This document shows, one piece after another, positions 24,547-30,784 of a stretch of DNA of 33,146 nucleotides. The stretch's first letter is position 1. Every line of letters begins with the position of its first letter. The position numbers and the translations under genes are program-made. The notes below the pieces were generated by a model. It was not told the DNA's origin, searched no databases, and saw only the letters and a list, made by a program, of their open reading frames with translations. The DNA comes from Nitrospira sp. GTDB taxonomy: Bacteria > Nitrospirota > Nitrospiria > Nitrospirales > Nitrospiraceae. The stretch lies in assembly GCA_024331045.1 (NCBI GenBank), contig JANDJC010000029.1, positions 1 to 33,146 on the forward strand, written 5' to 3'.

Positions 24547-25800
24547 ATGGCGCAGGATCAACCGGTCAAGGCCCTCATAATCACGCTGGTCCATGAGCCG
24601 GCCGCAGCGGCCTATTCCATCAACCGGCTCAAACCCGAAATGTTGTGTTTTGTGTTGCCAGAAAGTGGCAAGGCCGTCGTGGAGTCAGGGATCCAGTTCA
24701 AGGTTGAGCAAATGCCGCGTCGGTGGGACTGGATTGTTCTGGCTGATCCCGACGAATTTGCTGGTTGTCACCGCGCAATTAGCCAGTCGCTTCCCGATTT
24801 GTTGCAGACCTGGCAAGTGCAGCCGGGCGAGCTTGTCGTGGACTTGAGCGGTGCGACTCCGGCCATGGCGGCGGCCCTTGCCATTGCTGTTCTTCCCTGG
24901 ACTTCGAGAATTGTTTCGCTCATCCCCGCTCGCAAGGGAGGAGAAGAGGAGATTACTCTCGAGGGCCAACGATTGAGCTGGATACAGACGAACCCCTGGG
25001 ATGAGGCGGCTGCGTGGTCTCGTCGAGAAGGGAGTGAACTGTTTAACCGGGGAGAGTTTTTTGCCGCCGCGAAAATTTTTCGCGCGGTCGAAGCGCGGGT
25101 CAGCGGCGGAGGCAAGCCATTGTACCGAGCCCTGGCTGACGCGGCGGAAGGCTATGGCTGGTGGGAGCGGTTTCACTATCGACAGGCATGGGATCGGCTT
25201 AAGGGAGCACTGAAGGCGTTGGAGATGGCCTCGCTCTGGGGAGGACCGCCGGGATTGAAGACGGCGGTGGCCGACATCAAGGCCAATGTGGGATTTTTGG
25301 AGCGGCTCGTCCTCGATCCGGCGGAGGTCAAGGAGTTGCTGGTGGCCGATTTGTTGGCGCACGCAGCTCGTCGCCTTCGTGTCGCGCGGGATCCTGAGGG
25401 GGCCATGGTCACGCTGCTTCGTGCTCTTGAAGCCTGCGCCCAGCGGCGACTCTTTATGAACTATCGCATAAAAAGTTGGGATGTGCGACCAGAATCCCTG
25501 CCTCCGGTCCTTCAGGAGACCTGTCGGACCTGCTATCTGGACGATGTGGACGGCAAGTACAAGCTGCCGCTTCAGGCTCAGTTTCGTGCCCTCGCCGGGT
25601 TGGGCGATCAGATGGGGCAATTATTTCTCCGCACCTGGCCCACGATGAAGCCCTTACTGGATGCGGCCTCGCACGCCGTGCTCGGTCATGGGGCCGAACC
25701 GATCAAGGCCGAGCGGGCCCAGCAACTGTATGAAGTGACTGTCAAGCTGTCGGGCGTAGCGGAGTCGTCGCTGCCCAAGTTTCCCAGTTTGAATCTTTAG
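24547..25800 (+). CDS. CARF-domain protein resembling CRISPR-associated TIGR02710 family
   Basis: 417 residues. The N-terminal ~150 form a Rossmann-like CARF domain: 'VKALIITLVHEPAAAAYSIN' and 'RLKPEMLCFVLPESGKAVV', then 'GELVVDLSGATPAMAAALAI', which fits the place of the CARF ligand motif (typically TGGTKxM; here SGATPAM, lacking the Lys). The second half is helical: 'GSELFNRGEFFAAAKIFRAV', 'EGYGWWERFHYRQAWDRLKG', 'LLVADLLAHAARRLRVARD', 'EGAMVTLLRALEACAQRRLF', matching the repeat pattern of TIGR02710/Cas02710 proteins. Family members are thought to sense cyclic oligoadenylates made by type III CRISPR complexes. I see no R-x(4-6)-H HEPN nuclease motif, no cas genes and no repeat array. Near-leaderless start; ybgC-type gene 6 bases downstream. 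Confidence 0.7.
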   Translation: MAQDQPVKALIITLVHEPAAAAYSINRLKPEMLCFVLPESGKAVVESGIQFKVEQMPRRWDWIVLADPDEFAGCHRAISQSLPDLLQTWQVQPGELVVDLSGATPAMAAALAIAVLPWTSRIVSLIPARKGGEEEITLEGQRLSWIQTNPWDEAAAWSRREGSELFNRGEFFAAAKIFRAVEARVSGGGKPLYRALADAAEGYGWWERFHYRQAWDRLKGALKALEMASLWGGPPGLKTAVADIKANVGFLERLVLDPAEVKELLVADLLAHAARRLRVARDPEGAMVTLLRALEACAQRRLFMNYRIKSWDVRPESLPPVLQETCRTCYLDDVDGKYKLPLQAQFRALAGLGDQMGQLFLRTWPTMKPLLDAASHAVLGHGAEPIKAERAQQLYEVTVKLSGVAESSLPKFPSLNL

Positions 25801-25806
25801 CACGCC

Positions 25807-26190
25807 ATGGAAATTCGGGTCTACTACGAGGACACCGATTGTGGCGGCGTCGTCTATTACGCTAACTATCTCAGGTATTTTGAGCGAGCGAGGACCGAAT
25901 ACCTTGAAGCGCGCGGCCGATCAGTAGCTCAGTTGATGGAGGAAGGGACGGTCTTCGTCGTGGTGCATGTCGAGGTGCACTACCATGCTCCCGCTCGCTA
26001 TGGTGATCTTTTGGTGGTGGAGACAGAGGTGGCCAAATGCGGCGCCGCCTCGTTTACCTTGCGGCATGTCGTCAGGGAAAAACGGAGCGGGCGATTGATT
26101 GTGACAGGATCGACGCGGTTGGCGACGACGGATGGCGCGGGCAAGGTTAAGCGTCTGGACAAGGACACGGTCGCTGCACTACAGTCGTAG
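25807..26190 (+). CDS. ybgC: YbgC/FadM-type acyl-CoA thioesterase
   Basis: 127 residues, single hot-dog domain. The start 'RVYYEDTDCGGVVYYANYLR' with 'YFERARTEYLEARG' is the YbgC signature; the Asp in YYEDTD is catalytic. Then 'VVVHVEVHYHAPARYGDLLV' and 'LRHVVREKRSGRLIVTGSTR'. In proteobacteria it belongs to the tol-pal cluster; here no tol genes are near. The ATG lies 6 bases after the CARF stop, so both are probably on one transcript. The substrate (short- or long-chain acyl-CoA) cannot be decided. Confidence 0.92.
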   Translation: MEIRVYYEDTDCGGVVYYANYLRYFERARTEYLEARGRSVAQLMEEGTVFVVVHVEVHYHAPARYGDLLVVETEVAKCGAASFTLRHVVREKRSGRLIVTGSTRLATTDGAGKVKRLDKDTVAALQS

Positions 26191-26196
26191 CACATT

Positions 26197-26215
26197 CCCT
26201 TGCCGGCGGCAGGGG
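26197..26215 (+). terminator. Hairpin just after ybgC
   Basis: CCCTTGCC (26197-26204) pairs with GGCAGGGG (26208-26215) through 8 pairs including one G-U, with a GGC loop. It is 6 bases after the stop codon. No T-run. Confidence 0.45.
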
Positions 26216-26442
26216 ACCCACGCAGGACGGAGGGGGTGGCGGTTCTAGAAGTAAGCTCCTGTCTTGCGGCAGGCCGTTCGGCAATCGCTCCATATTCACC
26301 GTGACGGCGGAGGCGTGGGCTGCTCGCAGCCGCGAGCTTCCGTATTGTGTCCTGTGGAGGTGTGTGTGGATGAGAGAAAGGGGCCCTCAAAAAAAGAGGG
26401 CGGCGAAAGAACCACTATTTTTCATTAAAAAAGGAGGATGGT
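26216..26442 (+). promoter_or_regulatory. Upstream region of the protoglobin gene with an A-loop hairpin
   Basis: About 230 bases before the protoglobin start. GCCCTC (26383-26388), seven A, GAGGGC (26396-26401) form a hairpin about 40 bases before the ATG, followed by an AT-rich stretch and the very strong ribosome site AAAAAAGGAGG. I find no convincing -35/-10 pair. The hairpin lies in the probable leader and could influence translation or message stability. Confidence 0.35.
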
Positions 26443-27036
26443 ATGAGTCAGCAGATTCCCGGCTACACCTATGGAACAGCGGCGGTTGCCAAGTCGCCCG
26501 TGTCGTTAGAGGAATTTGAGACGATGAAAAAAAGCGCGTTGTTTGGGGAGGAAGACATCAAGTATCTCAAAATGTCTTATGATGTGGTCAAGGATCAGGT
26601 TGAAGCAATCTTGGATGTCTGGTACGGCTTTGTTGGTTCCCAGCCGCATCTGCTGAAGGCGTTCCTCGGTAAGAGCGACGGTCAGCCGCTAGGAGACTAC
26701 CTGGGGGGGGTCCGCAAGCGATTCGGCCAGTGGATTCTCGATACCGCACGGGCGGAGTACGATCAGAAATGGCTGGATTACCAGCATGAAATCGGTCTTC
26801 GTCATCATCGAACCAAGAAAAATAAGACCGACAATGCTCCCGCCGCGGCTGACCATGTACCGTTCCGCGATCTCTTTGCGCTGATCTTCCCGGTGACCTT
26901 TACGTTGAAGCCCTTTCTGGCGAAGAAGGGCCATTCCGCCGAGGATGTCGACAAGATGTATCATGCCTGGCTGAAATCCTGTCTGCTTCAAGTGACGCTC
27001 TGGAGCTATCCGTACGTCAAGAGCGGAGATTTTTAG
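26443..27036 (+). CDS. Stand-alone protoglobin (haem globin)
   Basis: 197 residues, a complete protoglobin with no output domain. Features: N-terminal extension with 'IPGYTYGTAAVAKSPVSLEE', then 'LFGEEDIKYLKMSYDVVKDQ' and 'VEAILDVWYGFVGSQPHLLK', the F-helix zone 'KWLDYQHEIGLRHHRTKKNK' holding the likely proximal His, and 'DLFALIFPVTFTLKPFLAKK'. Protoglobins bind O2, CO and NO; in archaea they are soluble proteins related to the sensor domain of globin-coupled sensors. AAAAAAGGAGG just upstream suggests high translation. An oxygen- or nitric-oxide-related role would suit a respiring host, but the physiological role is unknown. Confidence 0.9.
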   Translation: MSQQIPGYTYGTAAVAKSPVSLEEFETMKKSALFGEEDIKYLKMSYDVVKDQVEAILDVWYGFVGSQPHLLKAFLGKSDGQPLGDYLGGVRKRFGQWILDTARAEYDQKWLDYQHEIGLRHHRTKKNKTDNAPAAADHVPFRDLFALIFPVTFTLKPFLAKKGHSAEDVDKMYHAWLKSCLLQVTLWSYPYVKSGDF

Positions 27037-27074
27037 CTGCCCGTCTCACGCTCATAGTATATCCATCATCGAGT

Positions 27075-27160
27075 CGACGGTTGGCCATGGGAACACTTTG
27101 AGGCCTCTCCGTGAGGAGTCGGCATCTTGAGGTGTTCCCATCGGTTTACGAAAACCGTCG
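27075..27160. repeat. Nested 86-base inverted repeat with an alternative hairpin
   Basis: Outer arms CGACGGTT (27075-27082) and AACCGTCG (27153-27160); inner arms ATGGGAACAC (27087-27096) and GTGTTCCCAT (27132-27141), all perfect. Inside lies CTCC-GTGA-GGAG. The right outer arm also forms a local hairpin CGGTTT (27142-27147) / AAACCG (27152-27157), which excludes the outer stem. It lies between convergent genes. It could be a structured 3' end, a small RNA or a remnant of a miniature element. Confidence 0.6.
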
Positions 27161-27237
27161 GGTAATCGTTTTGTGTGAGGGGATGTTGGCTCGATGGGTC
27201 TCGATCACCGAAGAAGAATACCGGGGAGGATAAGGCC

Positions 27238-27269
27238 GGCGCGATGAGCTGTACCAGCCTCATCGCGCC
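27238..27269. terminator. Terminator hairpin at the end of the icd operon
   Basis: GGCGCGATGAG (27238-27248) and CTCATCGCGCC (27259-27269) form a perfect 11-bp stem with a 10-base loop. It lies 12 bases beyond the stop of the minus-strand gene at 27282 and is followed on the plus strand by TTTCC. Likely ends the icd transcript, and perhaps stops plus-strand transcription too. Confidence 0.7.
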
Positions 27270-27281
27270 TTTCCTCTCAAC

Positions 27282-27635
27282 TTAGTACGCCTTACTGTAT
27301 CCGGCTTCGCCGTCGTAGTTCCAGAGCTTCTGCGCGGCGGACCACTCCCACTTCTTGCTGAGCTGTACCAGAAAATCGGCCACCTCATGATCTTTGATGG
27401 GCTTGGTGGCCATGAAGCGACAACGGTACCAGTTCACCATGAGAAGATCCGGACTGACAAAGCCCGGCCACACTTTGGTCCCTCGATTGGAGATGAACTC
27501 ACACTTAAACGGTCCGAATTCCCCGTCGGCGAATTGCGGGATTCCTTTGTCCGTAATGATATACAGGTCTACTCCCACGAGTTCGATTTTTTTCTTCTTT
27601 TTTGTCGCGATGGCTTCTTGTGTGAATGTCGGCAT
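27282..27635 (-). CDS. Small uncharacterised protein encoded with isocitrate dehydrogenase
   Basis: 117 residues, not recognised. N-terminus MPTFTQEAIATKKKKKIELV has a run of five lysines; the rest is compact and rich in aromatic residues ('VDLYIITDKGIPQFADGEFG', 'KVWPGFVSPDLLMVNWYRCR', 'LSKKWEWSAAQKLWNYDGEA'). No signal peptide or membrane span. The ATG at 27635 is chosen because GGAGGA lies just before it; the longer frame to 27689 would overlap icd. It is 10 bases after the icd stop, so the two are co-transcribed and probably coupled. A role in regulating or partnering the dehydrogenase is a guess from position. Confidence 0.82.
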   Translation of the reverse strand: MPTFTQEAIATKKKKKIELVGVDLYIITDKGIPQFADGEFGPFKCEFISNRGTKVWPGFVSPDLLMVNWYRCRFMATKPIKDHEVADFLVQLSKKWEWSAAQKLWNYDGEAGYSKAY

Positions 27636-27645
27636 CGGGTCCTCC

Positions 27646-28662
27646 TTACTTCGTTCCAGCGCGCATCTTGTCGATGATCGCCTGGGCATATTCGTCAGTC
27701 TTGGCAGTGCCGCCTACATCGTAGGTGACGGTCTTGCCTTCATCCAGCACCGCGTACATGGCTTTTTCAATGCGATCGGCCGCTTCCTTCTCGCCGAGCC
27801 AACGGAGCATCATGACGCCGGAGATCAGAACGGCCGAGGGGTTGACCTTCTTCATGCCCGCGTACTTTGGCGCTGAACCATGGACGGCCTCGAAAATAGC
27901 GCAGTTGTCGCCCACGTTGGCACCGGGCGCAAATCCCAGCCCCCCCATGAGACCGGCGCAGAGATCTGTGAGAATGTCGCCGTAGAGATTGGGCAGGACG
28001 AGGCAATCGAACTGGCCGGGATTCCGGACCAACTGCATGGCGCAGTTGTCCACGATGATGTCGCCCGTCTCGATATCTGGATACTTCTTGGCAGCCTCCC
28101 GGAAGGCTTCCAGAAATAGGCCATCCGTCATCTTCATGATGTTGGCCTTATGGACGCAGAGAACCTTTTTCCGCCCGTTGTCTCGGGCCCACTTTAATGC
28201 GAAATCCGCGATCCGATAGGATCCCGGCCAGGTGATGACCTTAAGACACTGCGCCACTTCGTCGGAGACCATGTGTTCGATGGCCGCATAAGAGTCTTCG
28301 GTATTCTCCCGGAAATTGATGATATCCAGCTTGTCCCATGGCCGTTTCAGCGCGGGGATGAGCCGCACGGGCCGCACGTTGGCGTAGAGATCGAACACCT
28401 TCCGCAACGTGACATTGGCGCTTTTGTGGCCTGTGCCGATGGGCGTCGTCGTCGGGCCTTTGAGCGCCACTTTGTTTTTGGCGATGCTCTGAATGGTTTT
28501 CTCCGGCAGGAGTGTTCCGTATTTCTCGAGGCAATCGAGACCGATGTCTTCGTACTCCCACTTGATATCGACACCACTGGCGTCGATCACCATGCGCACG
28601 GCTTCGCAAATCTCCGGTCCCGTGCCCTCTCCCGGAATCATCGTGACAACATGTTTGGCCAT
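27646..28662 (-). CDS. icd: Isocitrate dehydrogenase (isocitrate/isopropylmalate family)
   Basis: 338 residues, the short form of the family rather than the ~416-residue E. coli type. Substrate site 'SANVTLRKVFDLYANVRPVR' (Ser-Asn-Arg-Arg), 'NFRENTEDSYAAIEHMVSDE', metal-binding Asp residues in 'VLPNLYGDILTDLCAGLMGG' and the cofactor loop 'AVHGSAPKYAGMKKVNPSA'. The Lys-Tyr pair there matches NADP-type enzymes, but the later Arg that also contacts the NADP phosphate in E. coli (YDFER) is missing (YDVGG), so the cofactor is uncertain. Oxidises isocitrate to 2-oxoglutarate; in a reductive TCA cycle the reaction may run backwards. AGGGAGG precedes ATG 28662. Confidence 0.92.
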   Translation of the reverse strand: MAKHVVTMIPGEGTGPEICEAVRMVIDASGVDIKWEYEDIGLDCLEKYGTLLPEKTIQSIAKNKVALKGPTTTPIGTGHKSANVTLRKVFDLYANVRPVRLIPALKRPWDKLDIINFRENTEDSYAAIEHMVSDEVAQCLKVITWPGSYRIADFALKWARDNGRKKVLCVHKANIMKMTDGLFLEAFREAAKKYPDIETGDIIVDNCAMQLVRNPGQFDCLVLPNLYGDILTDLCAGLMGGLGFAPGANVGDNCAIFEAVHGSAPKYAGMKKVNPSAVLISGVMMLRWLGEKEAADRIEKAMYAVLDEGKTVTYDVGGTAKTDEYAQAIIDKMRAGTK

Positions 28663-28688
28663 TCTAACCTCCCTTAAGCAGCAAGGGT

Positions 28689-28705
28689 GATCGGACCATC
28701 CGATC
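28689..28705 (-). other. Perfect hairpin in the icd leader
   Basis: GATCGGA (28689-28695) and TCCGATC (28699-28705) form a 7-bp stem with a 3-base loop, about 15 bases upstream of the icd ribosome site and inside the ~95-base predicted leader. It may affect translation or be a protein-binding palindrome. Confidence 0.4.
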
Positions 28706-28763
28706 CCTCAGCAGAAAGTGTTTAAACAAATAAACCCCACACCATGATCGGCATGGCGGGGGG

Positions 28764-28793
28764 AGTATAATGGATTTGTCATATTCAGGCCAA
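28764..28793 (-). promoter_or_regulatory. Probable sigma-70 promoter of icd
   Basis: Minus strand: TTGGCC (28793-28788), 18 bases, TATACT (28769-28764). -10 matches five of six, -35 four of six. Predicted start near 28757, giving a leader of about 95 bases before icd. Confidence 0.6.
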
Positions 28794-28880
28794 GTCTAAA
28801 AATAAGAAGTTAAGAAGTTGTTCGTGGTCCCGCCCCAAAGCCATTGATTGATGACGTGCCAAAGCGAACAGGCTGACCAT

Positions 28881-28912
28881 TTTAGGTTTAGGGTGCTTTA
28901 GGTTTAGGGTGC
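28881..28912. repeat. 16-base tandem repeat, telomere-like
   Basis: TTTAGGTTTAGGGTGC occurs twice in direct succession (28881-28896 and 28897-28912), exact copies, each itself containing two TTTAGG steps. It lies in the gene-free stretch between icd and the cysD remnant. Probably replication slippage in decaying sequence. Confidence 0.75.
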
Positions 28913-29013
28913 GAGTACCCACGTCGATGACTCCCTTAAATAAGGTGCCGCTCGGAGTGAGGTGTAATCGACAAAGAGAGCAACAAATCAATGTGGAAAT
29001 GGGTAAATGAACT

Positions 29014-29395
29014 CCAATGCCCCAGTTTACAAAGCGTTTCCATCCCCCCTCCTTCATCCTGGGCGCGGCCGCTTCGTTCTACCACGGTAGTTAACCGCAG
29101 CTCTGCGATCATTTGAGGGATTGTGGCGGCACAGGAGGGCAGAGGACTGGTGCATGGCACACAACCCAAGCTGCGATACCGCCGCCCCGGCCCTGGTCGA
29201 AGTAGAGAAGGGGAATCTGTTCCCCCTCCAGATATTCCCAAATGTTCACTTCTGTCCAATCTAAGAGCGGATGAACACGGATGGGGGAGCCAGGGGGAAA
29301 TCTCGCGTTGAAAATCTCGCGTTGAATTGGTTCCACCGCTCGGGTGGCTGATCGCGGAAATCCCTCTCGCCGTGCTGGTCGCGCAGGTCAGATGC
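29014..29395 (-). pseudogene. cysD: Decayed sulfate adenylyltransferase subunit 2 (C-terminal part)
   Basis: Three minus-strand frames together read as the C-terminal part of CysD: '[19 protein letters not shown]', then '[20 protein letters not shown]', then '[20 protein letters not shown]' and 'IAELRLTTVVERSGRAQDE' ending 'GGGMETLCKLGHW'. The first break is a 14-base tandem duplication (29299-29312 repeated at 29313-29326); removing one copy restores the frame exactly ([15 protein letters not shown]). The second is an indel in the G/C-rich run near 29180-29200. The N-terminal part of the protein is missing. CysD activates sulfate to APS; this copy cannot function. Confidence 0.85.
29299..29326. 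repeat. 14-base tandem duplication inactivating the cysD remnant
   Basis: AATCTCGCGTTGAA occurs twice head to tail. Fourteen bases is not a multiple of three, and collapsing the copies rejoins conserved CysD sequence across the site. A recent slippage event is the simplest reading, because the two copies are still identical. Confidence 0.9.
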
Positions 29396-29431
29396 CAGAG
29401 GCGCAATGGGTCTAGCGTCTGCAGCGATGGT

Positions 29432-29656
29432 CTAGAGGTAGAAAAAAGATGCCTCCTGGGGGGCGAGCCACTTATGGACACCTGAGAGGACATGTTCACC
29501 TCGAGAGGGTCTTGTTTGGCAAAAGAGCACGGCTCGTTCGATCGAATTCCTCAGCGCTCGGATGTTTCCCTGGAAATCATAATAATTGATGAGCATCACC
29601 TGGGCAGCAGCCGACACGCGGCGGCCGGCTGCCTCAATGTCATGGCGAACTGCTTT
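29432..29656 (-). pseudogene. Fragment of a sigma-54-dependent activator (AAA+ end)
   Basis: The 75-codon frame reads 'AVRHDIEAAGRRVSAAAQVM', 'LINYYDFQGNIRALRNSIER' and 'AVLFCQTRPSRGEHVLSG', the C-terminal end of the NtrC-type AAA+ domain (compare the usual YxWPGNVRELxNxIERAV). The Pro of PGN is replaced by Gln. A TAG at 29657-29659 closes the frame upstream and no Walker A or GAFTGA part is nearby, nor a C-terminal helix-turn-helix after it. It directly adjoins the cysD remnant, so this stretch is a mosaic of lost genes. Confidence 0.65.
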
Positions 29657-29659
29657 CTA

Positions 29660-29871
29660 AACCATGCTGTATAACCCATTGGGTGAGTGGAATGGTGTCC
29701 TCCCGCTTGAGCGCGGTTTTCCATGACAGGGAATGAAGATGCGGGAATCTTGCACGGCATTTTCGCTCCAACGCCGGCAGACAGCGACATCACTCCCGGT
29801 GATTTGCTAGAGTGAGCCATTATGGTGAGAGTGCGATGAGTGAGTTCCCGTGAGGGGGAAGGGGGCGTGGC
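29660..29871. other. Intergenic stretch, no gene seen
   Basis: No recognisable coding sequence. TAGAGT near 29810 could be a -10 for the following lipoprotein gene but has no good -35. The stretch continues the decayed region that begins after icd. Confidence 0.4.
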
Positions 29872-30348
29872 ATGACACATTTGTGGGATGGAGGGAGGAT
29901 CAGCGGGATCTTGCTGGCAGTGGGGTGGCTGGGTGCCTGCGCAATGGCTTCGCATGACACGATCATCTCGCCTGCCATTACCGGTCGTGTGCATCGAGAC
30001 GGAAGTCCGGTCGAAAATGCGAAGATTTTCCTTGAAGCTACGACGGCGGAGTCCTGTTCCTTCACAAGCGGCATATCAACAAGGACGGATCGGGAAGGCC
30101 TGTTTCATTTCGAAGCGAGGCGCGAACGTTCGTTTCAGATTCTGCCGTCGCAGGGGTCTTTTTACCGGTTTCAGATCTGCATTGCCGATGAGACTCGTCG
30201 CTATCAGGGTTGGTATGAACGGACAGGCGGAAGGACAGGAGAGAAGGTCGTGCTCGACTGCAACGTGCGGAGGCCGCTGCCGGCCTATCACGAGACGGCG
30301 AGCGGGAAAATAATGGGAATCTGTCGAGCCGATTCACGCCGGGAGTGA
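29872..30348 (+). CDS. Putative lipoprotein with a transthyretin-like beta-sandwich
   Basis: 158 residues. Signal peptide with lipobox (LLAVGWLGAC, Cys near residue 23). Then 'ISPAITGRVHRDGSPVENAK' and 'IFLEATTAE...TRTDREGLF' with 'HFEARRERSFQI', the pattern of carboxypeptidase-regulatory-like or DUF6795-type domains, in which an extracellular beta-sandwich begins with 'G.V..dG.Pv.gA.v' and then 'T...G.F.f'. Three further cysteines could form disulfides. Function unknown; such domains are common on the outer surface or in the periplasm. GGGGGAAGGGGG lies before ATG 29872. Confidence 0.7.
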   Translation: MTHLWDGGRISGILLAVGWLGACAMASHDTIISPAITGRVHRDGSPVENAKIFLEATTAESCSFTSGISTRTDREGLFHFEARRERSFQILPSQGSFYRFQICIADETRRYQGWYERTGGRTGEKVVLDCNVRRPLPAYHETASGKIMGICRADSRRE

Positions 30349-30456
30349 CGGGCTCTGCGCCGGCCCCCCCTCCTCGCGCCCGTCGCCGGCTCCGATGGGG
30401 GCCAGATGTGGAACGGTGCGAGGGGCGGGATAGGAGAGGCGCGAGGCGATCGCGCG

Positions 30457-30771
30457 TCAGCCGATCTTTTCCGCCAATGACTCGAGTTTGTCGAGTGCGG
30501 CCGCGAATTTCTTGATGGACGACGCCACCTTGTCGAGTTTTTTCTTGGCGGCGCCCGCCTCCGCGTTGGCCGCATGGAGGGCCTCGGTCGCCTCTGCATA
30601 TTCGGGCAAAGTCTCATCGACGACCCCGTCCACCAACACCTGAAGTTGTCCGGCGATTTTGGCCTGTTGACGGGTCAACTGCGTCCGCTCGGCCTTGCTC
30701 TCCGTTTTGATGATCAACGCCGTGATGTTCGACAGCGCTGCGCTGAGTTCCTCACCGAGGCTGTTGGCCAT
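30457..30771 (-). CDS. Small helical coiled-coil protein
   Basis: 104 residues, not recognised. Almost entirely helix-forming with heptad-like spacing ('NITALIIKTESKAERTQLTR', 'ATEALHAANAEAGAAKKKLD', 'KVASSIKKFAAALDKLESLA'), no cysteine, no signal peptide. ATG 30771 follows AGGAC directly and lies 13 bases after the lipoprotein gene stop at 30785, so the two genes form a unit. It may be a partner or regulator of that lipoprotein, which is inferred from position only. Confidence 0.75.
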   Translation of the reverse strand: MANSLGEELSAALSNITALIIKTESKAERTQLTRQQAKIAGQLQVLVDGVVDETLPEYAEATEALHAANAEAGAAKKKLDKVASSIKKFAAALDKLESLAEKIG

Positions 30772-30784
30772 GGTCCACGTCCTT

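Noticed and set aside
24685..25620. 311-codon minus-strand frame opposite the CARF gene
   Set aside because: No ribosome site or domain, while the plus strand has a strong promoter and family motifs.
23859..26442. CRISPR array or cas genes near the CARF protein
   Set aside because: I looked for regularly spaced repeats and for Cas-like proteins around it and across the window and saw none.
28663..29871. tRNA or integrase remnants in the decayed block
   Set aside because: No cloverleaf, integrase or transposase sequence, terminal repeats or target duplications could be recognised.
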